Shown here: positions 6,379-13,534 of the stretch, piece after piece
Numbering within the stretch: the first letter of the stretch is position 1
Layout of the letters: every line of letters starts with the position of its first letter
NCBI GenBank assembly: GCA_031271475.1
Contig: JAISVP010000060.1
Location: 1 to 13,723, forward strand
Source: Oscillospiraceae bacterium
GTDB taxonomy: Bacteria; Bacillota; Clostridia; Oscillospirales; Ruminococcaceae
DNA length: 13,723 nucleotides
Reading direction: 5' to 3'
The notes under the pieces: model-generated
The model's input: only the letters and a program-made list of their open reading frames with translations
Told to the model about the DNA's origin: nothing
Database searches by the model: none
Made by a program: the position numbers and the translations under genes

Positions 6379-7572
6379 ATGAAGAAAAAACTTGCATTAC
6401 TGCTTTTAGCTTCTGCTATCGGACTCAGTGCTTGCAGCCTTACGGCTTTCGCTGAAGAAGGTGCTCCCGATGAGGGTGTCGTTGCCGTTGAGGACGTTAT
6501 TGATGTTGAAGCAGTAGAAGGCGAACTTGAGACTGAGGAACCTGCGGACGGTACTGTTCCAGTAGCAGAAGAACCGCCGCTTGTTGACGCTGACGGTGCG
6601 GAGTCCGGTGAGACTGAGGCTGAACCGCCTGTTGGTGCTGAGGGTGATGGTGAAGAAGCCGCTGAAGGTGAAGCGGGTGAAGGTGACGCTGTGGGCGGAG
6701 AAGCCGCTGAGGGCGAAGAAGCTGAAGAACCGCTTGTTCCCGGTCTCCCTGTTGATACCGGTGAAGGTTTCAATGATGTAATTTTGGTTCTTGACGGTTC
6801 TGACACTATAAGCGACAAAGATCTCGAAGCTATTAAGCATGCTGCTAAAAGTTTTGTTAAAACTGTTCTCGATGAAAATGAGGGCGATAACAATAACAAA
6901 ATTGGTGTGATTAACTATGCTTCGTCAGCGTTTGCTTACGCTAAAGTGGACGAAGAAGCTGGAACACTCGAGTTTTTCACCGATGATATTGATACTTTGT
7001 TTGCGGCTATTGATGACCTTGGCAGTTTTGCTGAGGCTGATGCTTGGTATGCTAATCTCGATGATGAAGATCCCGACAAGGGTTATGTTGTAACAACAGA
7101 CAGTGCAAATCTTGTTGATGCTCTTGTTGATGCTGCAATTCTGTTTGAGTATGAAGCAAGACCTGAGTCTGATAAGAGCTTGGTTGTTATGACTGACGGT
7201 ATCGTTGATAATCCGGCAGAGGCTTACAGAATTACTGAAAAAGAGTTCGAAGAAGTTGATAAGTATATGGTTGGTTTCTATCATGATATGGATCCTGAAA
7301 TGAAACAGTTAGCTTCTGACTATCTTAAATTACTTGCAGGTGATAACGGCACGTATGTTGAAGTTGATGAGCCGTACGGTTTAGATCCGGCATTTGTATG
7401 GACAGCTAATCAAATCCTTGGCAATGATGCAGCAGGTGAGACTGGTGTTGGCGGTCCTGATACAACTGAAAATCCTAAGACAGGTAACAGCAGCACATCA
7501 TTATTCATTATCGTTATGAGCGTTTCCGGCCTGGCTGCTCTTGCGGTAAAGAAAGCTATTAAAAGCAAATAA
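6379..7572 (+). CDS. Cell-wall-anchored acidic protein with VWA domain and NPKTG sorting signal
   Basis: A 397-residue surface protein. The N-terminus is a signal peptide with cleavage likely after LTAFA (residue 25). A lipobox-like LSAC at 16-19 is an alternative. Residues about 26-120 are a low-complexity, strongly acidic stalk of E, A, G, V and P (for example EGEAAEGEEAEE). Residues 131 to about 345 fit a von Willebrand factor A fold: a MIDAS-type D139-G-S141-D-T143 after FNDVILVL, a TTDSANLVDAL segment, and the VVMTDG strand with D273. The C-terminus has NPKTG (365-369), a hydrophobic span and a KKAIKSK tail, a sortase sorting signal. The start has AAAAGGAG upstream. Codon use favours GCT, GGT and GTT more than the neighbours, hinting at high expression. 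Ligand and role (adhesion or metal-dependent binding) are unknown. No sortase gene is in the window. Confidence 0.88.
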   Translation: MKKKLALLLLASAIGLSACSLTAFAEEGAPDEGVVAVEDVIDVEAVEGELETEEPADGTVPVAEEPPLVDADGAESGETEAEPPVGAEGDGEEAAEGEAGEGDAVGGEAAEGEEAEEPLVPGLPVDTGEGFNDVILVLDGSDTISDKDLEAIKHAAKSFVKTVLDENEGDNNNKIGVINYASSAFAYAKVDEEAGTLEFFTDDIDTLFAAIDDLGSFAEADAWYANLDDEDPDKGYVVTTDSANLVDALVDAAILFEYEARPESDKSLVVMTDGIVDNPAEAYRITEKEFEEVDKYMVGFYHDMDPEMKQLASDYLKLLAGDNGTYVEVDEPYGLDPAFVWTANQILGNDAAGETGVGGPDTTENPKTGNSSTSLFIIVMSVSGLAALAVKKAIKSK

Positions 7573-7587
7573 TTGATTTTCTATAAT

Positions 7588-7622
7588 AAAAAAGCAGTCG
7601 CCCTACGGCGATTGCTTTTTTT
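7588..7622. terminator. Bidirectional intrinsic terminator between convergent transcripts
   Basis: The stem AAAAAAGCAGTCGCC (7588-7602) pairs with GGCGATTGCTTTTTT (7607-7621), with one G-T pair and loop CTAC. A T run follows on the plus strand and the A run gives a T tract on the minus strand. It serves both the VWA gene and the DUF4340-like gene that ends at 7641. Confidence 0.93.
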
Positions 7623-7640
7623 ATGTCGGGTGCGGTTTAA

Positions 7641-9005
7641 CTATATTCCTAATGCAATATCGAGCCGTTGTTTGGATTTGAAAATTCCGACATCACCGTA
7701 AAATGTGCTGAGCTTCACAACATATCCGGTATACTCTCCGTTAACAAGTGCGTAATAAAGTTCATCACCTTTGCGCGCATACGATACAACAGTTTTATCG
7801 CCGTTTTTTAGGTTGTATACAATCTCAATAAACGGCTCTTCCACCTGCGATACTCCGTTCAAATCAAGCTCACTGAATTCCACATTGTTAAGAGCTTTGT
7901 AAAGATTCAGAAACAGTTCCTGTAAGTCACCGCCGGAAACGTCTTTGGAATTGTAATAAAACTTGGAATCTGCGTATTTTTTTTCATCCACATTGGTTTC
8001 GAGTTTGATTTTTTCACCGTCAAGGCTGATGTCTACACTCGACACTCCGTAAATATTTTCCGAATGCACATTTGTTAAAAGGTATTTTGTTACCTCTTCA
8101 TCAAGGAATCCCATTTGATTTTTCGGCAAAGTTACCAAGTTTTCTCTGCTGTCATAAAGTGCATAAATCTGTCCGTCTGACGTTTCCTTACCGAAAATGA
8201 GTTTTTCACTGCGTCCGGATGCCGCTGCCAATTCCAGTATATATGACGGTTTGTCAAGTCCGTATTTTGAATATTCGGATGTCGGTAGTTTATCCGCTAC
8301 AAATTCAATTATATTAAGGTTTATTATTCCGATAACCGTATTGGTAATGTTTGCTGTGTTGAGCCTGTCCGTTTTCAGCGGCGTTTCCATACTCCAGTTA
8401 TCCGTTTTATTTAAGTCATAAACGGGCTTACCGCCGCGTTCGAGCTTAATCTTTTTCACATCATTTGAAAATTCCCCGAACATATAAATATCCATGAGGG
8501 TCTTTTTTGTATGATCGAACAGCGTTCCGGTTTGAAGAGATATGGAATATACTGCCGGCTCTCCGTGCTTTTTAACGTAAAATCCGTTCATTGTCGCATT
8601 TGCCTGTCCAATTTCAAGCGTGTAGACTTCATTGCCGTCTGTGCACGAAATAAGTTTCGGATTCGATAAACCGTAGACATCCAAGTTATCGGGCTGTTCG
8701 GCAACGACATATTCCGATGTCAGCGCCGCCATGTTTGTCACGGTAATGTTCACATAGGATGAGTTAAAAAGGAAATCGCTGTTTCCAACAGTCCATCCGG
8801 AATCCGTGTTTTGGAACTTAAACTCACCGTCAGGATTTGTGAAAGTGACTTCATTTATCGCCGCGGCATCAAAGCTGAAAATTTCCACTGTTTCACGCGG
8901 CGGTACCCCTGTGTTACCGCGCAAAACGGCGTCAATTATAAGATATGCCGCTAATGACAGAATTCCGAATGCCGCAAGTATGATTACAATCTTTTTTGTG
9001 TTCAT
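7641..9005 (-). CDS. DUF4340-like membrane-anchored protein of the Gld-type ABC operon
   Basis: A 454-residue protein when started at ATG 9005. A longer frame from 9035 exists, but MNTKKIVIILAAFG is the natural membrane-anchored N-terminus, and GGAG plus 11 bases precede it. ATG 9005 is one base after the TGA of the GldG-like gene (TGACATG). Residues about 4-25 are a single membrane span. The rest is predicted extracytoplasmic, beta-rich with repeated modules such as FDAAAINEVTFTNPDGEFKF, LSNPKLISCTDGNEVYTLEI and VSSVDISLDGEKIKLE. This layout matches DUF4340 proteins that travel with GldG/ABC-2 genes. It is the last gene of the operon. Its molecular role is not established; it probably works outside the membrane with the ABC permease. 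Confidence 0.82.
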   Translation of the reverse strand: MNTKKIVIILAAFGILSLAAYLIIDAVLRGNTGVPPRETVEIFSFDAAAINEVTFTNPDGEFKFQNTDSGWTVGNSDFLFNSSYVNITVTNMAALTSEYVVAEQPDNLDVYGLSNPKLISCTDGNEVYTLEIGQANATMNGFYVKKHGEPAVYSISLQTGTLFDHTKKTLMDIYMFGEFSNDVKKIKLERGGKPVYDLNKTDNWSMETPLKTDRLNTANITNTVIGIINLNIIEFVADKLPTSEYSKYGLDKPSYILELAAASGRSEKLIFGKETSDGQIYALYDSRENLVTLPKNQMGFLDEEVTKYLLTNVHSENIYGVSSVDISLDGEKIKLETNVDEKKYADSKFYYNSKDVSGGDLQELFLNLYKALNNVEFSELDLNGVSQVEEPFIEIVYNLKNGDKTVVSYARKGDELYYALVNGEYTGYVVKLSTFYGDVGIFKSKQRLDIALGI

Positions 9006-9006
9006 G

Positions 9007-10491
9007 TCAACTCTTTCTCCTTCTGAGCCAGACAACTATGCCCGCACCGGCAATAACCGCCGGAATTGCCGCAAACAGCACGATCAGTCCGGTTGCCGTA
9101 CTTTCCGCTGACAGTGCCATGAAATCGTTTTCCTTTACTTTATCGGCTATTTCAAGGTTCACATCCGACTGTGTAAGCCATGTAACAGCGTCCATAAACA
9201 GGTAGTAATTACCCATGCTGAATTCATTTGAAATGTTTGTATCGTCTATGAATTCCGCTTCCCCGATTACAAACAGTCTTGCGCCTCCCCGTGCCGGGTC
9301 TTCTGCATACATGGACAGATTCAATTCCCCTTCAGCAGCTTCAGGTGCGGGATTTGTTCCCCCTGTCGGCGTGCTTTTTGCCGTTCCGTAAGTGATTGAT
9401 CCAATTTCCACATTCTGGTTTGCCAACTTCCCGGTGGACAGCACATAAAATGTTCTTGAATCTGAGGCAATGGGGAAAACCTCTTCGGAATCCAGCAGCG
9501 ACTGCTGAATAATAGTGCCGGGGGTGTACCTTGCACGGAACAGTGAGGTGTTGTCCGGGGTTGCGGAATTGGTCTGAACGGGGTCATGTGCCGTATCATA
9601 ACGCATACCTATCGAAAACTTCCGCAGAATTTCCTCGATATTCACATAGTCAAGTTTTGCTTCATTCGGCGGCATAAGCATACACACAGCGCCGCCTCTG
9701 TCAAGATATTCATCCACAGTCACACGCTCCGAAGCCGTCAGGTCTTCTTCAGGTGCGGCAAGAATCAGCATAGACGCATTCTCCGGGATACCGTCACTGA
9801 GCTTAAGCGAACTGAATGCATACCCTTCGGCGGACAGATGGTCTGTAATCTTTTCGTAGTCTGTTTTCTCGCCGTGCCCTTCCACAGTGTAGACATTTAA
9901 CCGGGTTTCCGGCGTGGAATGAAGATAGGCAAACAAAATCGCACTTGTTAAATCATTCTCGCACGAATATCCGATATGAGATGTTATGCCCGTGTTTTCA
10001 TCAGTTTCTGTCACTAACATATCATAAAGTGAGATAACCTTTATCACGCCGCCGCACTTAATAACAGTATCGCCGTACTGTAAATTCAGGTTTTGATCCA
10101 AGCTAAGAGCTGTGATTACAGCCGCTCCCTCATCGGTGTACGGATCCGCATTTATAACATTTACTTTTTCAAACTGGTCATACTGGGAGATAACCTGTCC
10201 CATTGCTTCATAAATCGGGCGTATATCCGCCGAAATATCGGTTAAATCCTCTAAGTCTGAAAGCGAATACATGGTATAAATATCCACGGTGTTGTCCAGT
10301 GTCGCCATAAGCTGAGGCGTCAGTTCGGATATTGTATAAAATCTGTTAGGGGTCATATCCCAGCGGATGTCCACCCGCTGTGCAAGCAAGTTCACCGGCA
10401 ATAATGCCAGCAGCACGATAACTGCGAGTACGGTTGCGGGAATTGCTCTGGGTTTAAGTTTTGTTTGCGGAGTTTTTTTGTTTTTAGCCAT
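9007..10491 (-). CDS. GldG-like auxiliary ABC transport protein
   Basis: A 494-residue protein of the family annotated as ABC-type uncharacterised transport system or GldG. A Lys-rich N-terminus leads to a membrane span at about 18-38. A large extracytoplasmic region follows, with the family's VDIRWDMTPNRFYTIS start, the VEGHGEK turn near 205 and the DEYLDRGGAVCMLMPP segment near 260-275. A second span lies at about 468-487, with an RRRKS tail. Thus both ends are membrane anchored and the bulk faces outside. Its ATG abuts the permease stop (TAAATG), with a GGAGAGGG Shine-Dalgarno inside the permease end, so translation is probably coupled. In flavobacteria GldG is part of gliding machinery; here the substrate is unknown and gliding is not implied. 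Confidence 0.85.
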   Translation of the reverse strand: MAKNKKTPQTKLKPRAIPATVLAVIVLLALLPVNLLAQRVDIRWDMTPNRFYTISELTPQLMATLDNTVDIYTMYSLSDLEDLTDISADIRPIYEAMGQVISQYDQFEKVNVINADPYTDEGAAVITALSLDQNLNLQYGDTVIKCGGVIKVISLYDMLVTETDENTGITSHIGYSCENDLTSAILFAYLHSTPETRLNVYTVEGHGEKTDYEKITDHLSAEGYAFSSLKLSDGIPENASMLILAAPEEDLTASERVTVDEYLDRGGAVCMLMPPNEAKLDYVNIEEILRKFSIGMRYDTAHDPVQTNSATPDNTSLFRARYTPGTIIQQSLLDSEEVFPIASDSRTFYVLSTGKLANQNVEIGSITYGTAKSTPTGGTNPAPEAAEGELNLSMYAEDPARGGARLFVIGEAEFIDDTNISNEFSMGNYYLFMDAVTWLTQSDVNLEIADKVKENDFMALSAESTATGLIVLFAAIPAVIAGAGIVVWLRRRKS

Positions 10492-11226
10492 TTATTTCCC
10501 TCTCCTGTCCCGGCGTCTTGCCATAAAAATAATAATCCAAATAAGCACTACGGCAATTCCCGTCAAATAAAACACAACGTCTGACAGGCTGAATACTCCT
10601 AAAGTGAATTTGTCAAAACGCCGTCTTGTTGAAAACCAAAAGAAAATAAAACTAAGGATGTTGTTGCTTCTTATAAAAGATGTTCCCGACAGGAAGTCCG
10701 CAAACAGTAAAATCAGCATTGCGCCTTCTCCTATTGCCGCCGCTATTATTGGGTTGTCGGTTAATGACGATGCCAGCAGTCCCACGGATATGCAAAACAG
10801 CCCCATGCAAATAAAACCGATATAGCTGCAAATAAGCCTTGAGACTGAAACGCCGCCGACCACAGCTGTTACAGTCGGGTATATCAGCGAGAGTGCAATC
10901 ATTAGTCCGAACACTGTACTTACGGCTAAAAACTTTGCGCTCACAATAGATGAAATGCTGATAGGGGAGGAGAACAGCAGTGTTTCCGTGCCTGTTTTCC
11001 GTTCTTCCGCAAAACTTTTCATTGTCAGCATGGGAATTATAAAAATAAAATAGTAAAAATTGTTATAAAATACATCCGGGAATGAAAATTTGAATTCCAA
11101 AGATGTAATGCCTGACAATCCATATACAAACGATAATGAAAACACAAGCATGAACAGTCCGCATACCGCATATGCGAACGGGGAATAAAAATAAGATGCT
11201 AAATCTTTTTTATACAATGCTGTCAT
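10492..11226 (-). CDS. ABC-2 type permease (GldF-like)
   Basis: A 244-residue integral membrane protein with about six hydrophobic segments. The first is in YFYSPFAYAVCGLFMLVFSL and the second in YYFIFIIPMLTMKSF; the hallmark ERKTGTETLLFSSPIS loop of ABC-2/GldF permeases follows. The last segment ends in IFMARRRDRRGK. ATG 11226 is preferred over GTG 11232 because AAGGAG sits five bases before the ATG. It forms the membrane channel for the ATPase encoded upstream and for the GldG-like and DUF4340-like partners downstream. A 105-bp gap with inverted repeats separates it from the ATPase, while it abuts the next gene directly. Confidence 0.88.
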   Translation of the reverse strand: MTALYKKDLASYFYSPFAYAVCGLFMLVFSLSFVYGLSGITSLEFKFSFPDVFYNNFYYFIFIIPMLTMKSFAEERKTGTETLLFSSPISISSIVSAKFLAVSTVFGLMIALSLIYPTVTAVVGGVSVSRLICSYIGFICMGLFCISVGLLASSLTDNPIIAAAIGEGAMLILLFADFLSGTSFIRSNNILSFIFFWFSTRRRFDKFTLGVFSLSDVVFYLTGIAVVLIWIIIFMARRRDRRGK

Positions 11227-11262
11227 AGCCACTCCTTGTTATATGTTACAGTAATTTCGATC

Positions 11263-11345
11263 GGGAACGGGCAAAACCCGTTCTCATCGACGCACGCAAA
11301 TAAACTCCCTCACTTCGCGGCAAAGCCGCCCGTGGGTTTATTTGC
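11263..11345 (-). promoter_or_regulatory. Intercistronic inverted repeats between ABC ATPase and permease
   Basis: Two hairpins fill the only sizeable gap in the operon. The outer one pairs GCAAATAAAC (11296-11305) with GTTTATTTGC (11336-11345) and holds an inner GCGGC/GCCGC stem (11317-11321/11325-11329). Its right arm includes the ATPase TAA stop (11338-11340). The second pairs GGGAACGGG (11263-11271) with CCCGTTCTC (11277-11285), seven clean pairs on the minus-strand RNA. Neither is followed by a T tract. They could protect mRNA ends or tune ATPase:permease stoichiometry. Confidence 0.6.
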
Positions 11346-12045
11346 TTTTTGTCAATTGTACGAATACGTCCTCTAAACTTTGGGTTGCCGTGAGGTTTTC
11401 AATAGTGTCATAGGCTTTCATTTCGCCTTTGCTGATAATCAGCGCACTGTCACATACCGCTGTTATTTCTGCTAAGATATGGGAACTTAGGATAATTGTA
11501 TGTGCGGATTTCAGTTCTTTTATCAGAGTGCGTACCTCAAGGATCTGGTTCGGGTCAAGTCCGACGGTCGGCTCGTCAAAAATCAGTACTTTCGGTCTGC
11601 CTAACAATGCGCCGGCGAATCCCACACGCTGTTTATATCCTTTTGACAGATTTTTTATCAGCCGCTTTTCAATATCCGTAATTTTAAGTTTGTTCGATGC
11701 GTATTTAATTTCCTGCGGGATTTTTTCTTTCGGGACTTTCTTGATTCCCGCAACGAATTTAAGGTATTCCAGTACTTTCATATCCGTGTAAACAGGCGGT
11801 ATTTCCGGCAAATATCCGATGGATTTCTTTACTTCAATCGGGTTTTTTACAATGTCGTATCCGTTAACCGCAATGCTTCCTTTTGTCGGCGGCAAGCATC
11901 CGGTAAGCATACTCATAGTAGTGGTCTTTCCCGCGCCGTTAGGGCCTAAAAAGCCAAGTATTTCATGCTCTTTTACAGTGAATGACAGATCCTTCACCGC
12001 TTTTATTTCTCCGAAGCGTTTGGATAAGTTTTTTATCTCTATCAT
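11338..12045 (-). CDS. ABC transporter ATP-binding protein (GldA-like)
   Basis: A 235-residue ABC ATPase. Seen: Walker A GPNGAGKTT (34-42), Q-loop region near IGYLPE, signature LSKGYKQR (133-140), Walker B VLIFDEPTVGLD (153 onward) and the switch histidine in LSSHIL. The C-terminal AYDTIENLTATQSLEDVFVQLT tail is typical of the CcmA/GldA-type exporters that pair with ABC-2 permeases. The ATG overlaps the dus stop as ATGA, giving translational coupling. It energises the permease, GldG-like and DUF4340-like proteins downstream. Transport direction is probably export, but the substrate cannot be inferred. Confidence 0.94.
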   Translation of the reverse strand: MIEIKNLSKRFGEIKAVKDLSFTVKEHEILGFLGPNGAGKTTTMSMLTGCLPPTKGSIAVNGYDIVKNPIEVKKSIGYLPEIPPVYTDMKVLEYLKFVAGIKKVPKEKIPQEIKYASNKLKITDIEKRLIKNLSKGYKQRVGFAGALLGRPKVLIFDEPTVGLDPNQILEVRTLIKELKSAHTIILSSHILAEITAVCDSALIISKGEMKAYDTIENLTATQSLEDVFVQLTKSK

Positions 12046-13031
12046 ATAAGCTGCCTTTCTTTATGGGAATTAGTGAGTTGTTTGATAAAGGACTGTACAC
12101 TGTGCATATCCGTCATCTCATGTGCCTGTTTTCTAAGTGCCGCCGCTCCGCTCATACCTTTTACGTATGACGCCGTATGTTTGCGTGCGTGCGCAATGCC
12201 AATGCGTTCTCCTTTGAATTTTATAAGCAGCTGTATATGACGTTCCATAATCCGGACTGTTTCCTGAAAATCGGGAGCCGTATAGGGAATACCTTCGTAG
12301 TAAGCATTGATTTCTTTAAATATAAACGGATTCCCGAAACTTGCCCGTCCGATCATTACTAAATCACAGCCTGTATGCCTGTACATTTCAATGCAGTCTT
12401 CAAGGCAGCAGACATCTCCGTTACCGATTACAGGAATTTTTACAGCCTGTTTTACATCCCTTATTATATTCCAGTCCGATTTACCCGTAAAAAATTCCGT
12501 CCGCAGTCTGGGGTGTACGGTAATTGCATCCGCACCCGCACGTTCCATTTCTTTTGCGAATTCTACGGCATTGTTTTCCTCAAAACCTTTGCGGATTTTA
12601 ACTGTTACGGGAATATCCGTAACAGCCTTAACCGCTCTTACGATATCGCCTGCCAATGCAGGATTTTTCATTAATGCCGAACCTGCCCCGCCTGAAACGA
12701 CTTTTTTTACCGGGCATCCCATATTTATATCCAGCCAAATGTTTTTGTATTTCCTCTCTGAATTGTAAGCCGCACAGATTCTGGCGGCTTTAGCCATAAA
12801 TTTCGGTTCGCTTCCGAACAGCTGCAATGCCATAGGTTCTTCATCCGGAAGCACAGTGCAAAGCTGTGCGGTATTGCTGTCATTATAGCACAGTCCTTTT
12901 GCGGAAATCATTTCGGAAATAACACTTGCCGCTCCGCATTCTCTATGGATAAGTCTGTATGCGGTATCTGCCGCGGATGCCATAGGTGCAAGCATGGCTG
13001 CGCGTTTTATTTCAATATTGCCGATTTTCAT
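12042..13031 (-). CDS. dusB: tRNA-dihydrouridine synthase, DusB family
   Basis: A 329-residue flavoenzyme that reduces uridine to dihydrouridine in the D-loop of tRNAs, using FMN and NADPH. Seen: N-terminal MKIGNIEIKRAAMLAPMAS, the catalytic loop NMGCPVKKVVSGGAGSALM with C106, VKIRKGF with K145, an ITVHPR segment with H173, and FMN-phosphate motifs GNGD (203-206) and MIGRASFGNPFIF (227-239). VHPRLR replaces the more usual VHGRTR, a conservative oddity. No Shine-Dalgarno site stands just before ATG 13031. Instead AGGAGG lies about 30 bases upstream, at a short ORF whose TGA overlaps this ATG. In-frame extension is blocked by TAG two codons upstream. It shares ATGA with the ABC ATPase, so the two are co-transcribed; a functional link is not evident. 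Confidence 0.93.
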   Translation of the reverse strand: MKIGNIEIKRAAMLAPMASAADTAYRLIHRECGAASVISEMISAKGLCYNDSNTAQLCTVLPDEEPMALQLFGSEPKFMAKAARICAAYNSERKYKNIWLDINMGCPVKKVVSGGAGSALMKNPALAGDIVRAVKAVTDIPVTVKIRKGFEENNAVEFAKEMERAGADAITVHPRLRTEFFTGKSDWNIIRDVKQAVKIPVIGNGDVCCLEDCIEMYRHTGCDLVMIGRASFGNPFIFKEINAYYEGIPYTAPDFQETVRIMERHIQLLIKFKGERIGIAHARKHTASYVKGMSGAAALRKQAHEMTDMHSVQSFIKQLTNSHKERQLI

Positions 13032-13054
13032 TTTCTAAGCCGCAGACGAAACAT
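13028..13054 (-). CDS. Short Arg-rich leader ORF coupled to dusB
   Basis: Eight codons, MFRLRLRK, begin at ATG 13054, five bases after a full AGGAGG Shine-Dalgarno site (13065-13060). The TGA (13030-13028) overlaps the dusB ATG (13031-13029) as ATGA. dusB has no site of its own, so this ORF likely delivers ribosomes by termination-reinitiation. Three of its eight codons are arginine (CGT, CGG, AGA). It could be a plain coupling device or an attenuating leader peptide. Confidence 0.45.
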   Translation of the reverse strand: MFRLRLRK

Positions 13055-13077
13055 CCGCTCCTCCTTTTATGTTACCG

Positions 13078-13373
13078 GCGGATACCTGCAATTTACTTCA
13101 GTAAAAATGTAGTCATACCGTTATTTGTTGTAATTATTTTTTTCGAGACTCTCGGATGTTTGAATTGCCGTCTTACAAAGTTTTTAAGAACGCTGCCATT
13201 AGTATACCCATGAATTACTTCAATTTCCGTAATATCTTTCGGGCAGGATTTCAAACATCTTTGCAGTTCGGCTCTGGCTTCATCCAAAGTCAGTCCGTGC
13301 AGGTCTATCTCCATTGTCAGTCCGTGAATATTCAATTTCAGTTACCTCTGTTTTTATAGTAGCGGATACCTGC
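13078..13373. repeat. 12-bp direct repeats flanking the Smr gene
   Basis: GCGGATACCTGC occurs at 13078-13089 and 13362-13373. On the minus strand both copies sit roughly 12-20 bases before a Shine-Dalgarno element, ahead of the Smr gene and ahead of the dusB leader ORF, and both are followed by an ATAAAA stretch. This may be a shared 5'-UTR element or chance. Confidence 0.35.
13093..13335 (-). CDS. Small Smr-domain protein
   Basis: An 80-residue, stand-alone Smr (small MutS-related) domain. Seen: the N-terminal DLHGLTLDEA motif and the second motif VIHGYTNGSVLKNFV (family pattern HGxG), ending in TTFLLK. Smr domains bind or nick nucleic acids, and in several bacteria act on RNA at stalled ribosomes. 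The function of this tiny version is unknown. The listed start is TTG at 13335 with AGAGG nine bases upstream; ATG at 13314 (MEIDLHG) is the alternative and lacks a site. It is followed after 38 bases by the dusB leader ORF, so it probably heads the dus-ABC operon. Confidence 0.8.
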   Translation of the reverse strand: MNIHGLTMEIDLHGLTLDEARAELQRCLKSCPKDITEIEVIHGYTNGSVLKNFVRRQFKHPRVSKKIITTNNGMTTFLLK

Positions 13374-13499
13374 GCACCCCGGACGGAATTTTCCGGCATA
13401 TGTCTGATTGGCGATGCGTCTTTGTTCCGGGACGTTAATATCGGTTCTTGCCGAAATTCAAAATCCGGAACGTGAAGGGTCAAATTGCAAATAAAATAC

Positions 13500-13528
13500 T
13501 TGACATTGACGGAAATTTATGTTATAAT
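13500..13528 (+). promoter_or_regulatory. Perfect consensus sigma-A promoter reading rightward
   Basis: TTGACA (13500-13505), a 17-bp spacer and TATAAT (13523-13528) match the consensus at every position. Transcription should start near 13535 and run off the right end. It is divergent from the Smr-dus-ABC operon. Confidence 0.9.
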
Positions 13529-13534
13529 ATCCTT

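Noticed and set aside
6354..6899. Minus-strand Ser/Pro-rich ORF of 181 residues
   Set aside because: It is the shadow of the acidic GAA/GCT-rich stalk of the VWA gene on the opposite strand.
13280..13483. 67-residue minus-strand ORF overlapping the Smr gene start
   Set aside because: It lacks a Shine-Dalgarno site and overlaps the Smr coding frame; composition is unlike the real genes.
13478..13483. Minus-strand TTGACC as a -35 for the Smr operon
   Set aside because: No acceptable -10 lies 16-18 bp downstream, so a promoter call is not supported.
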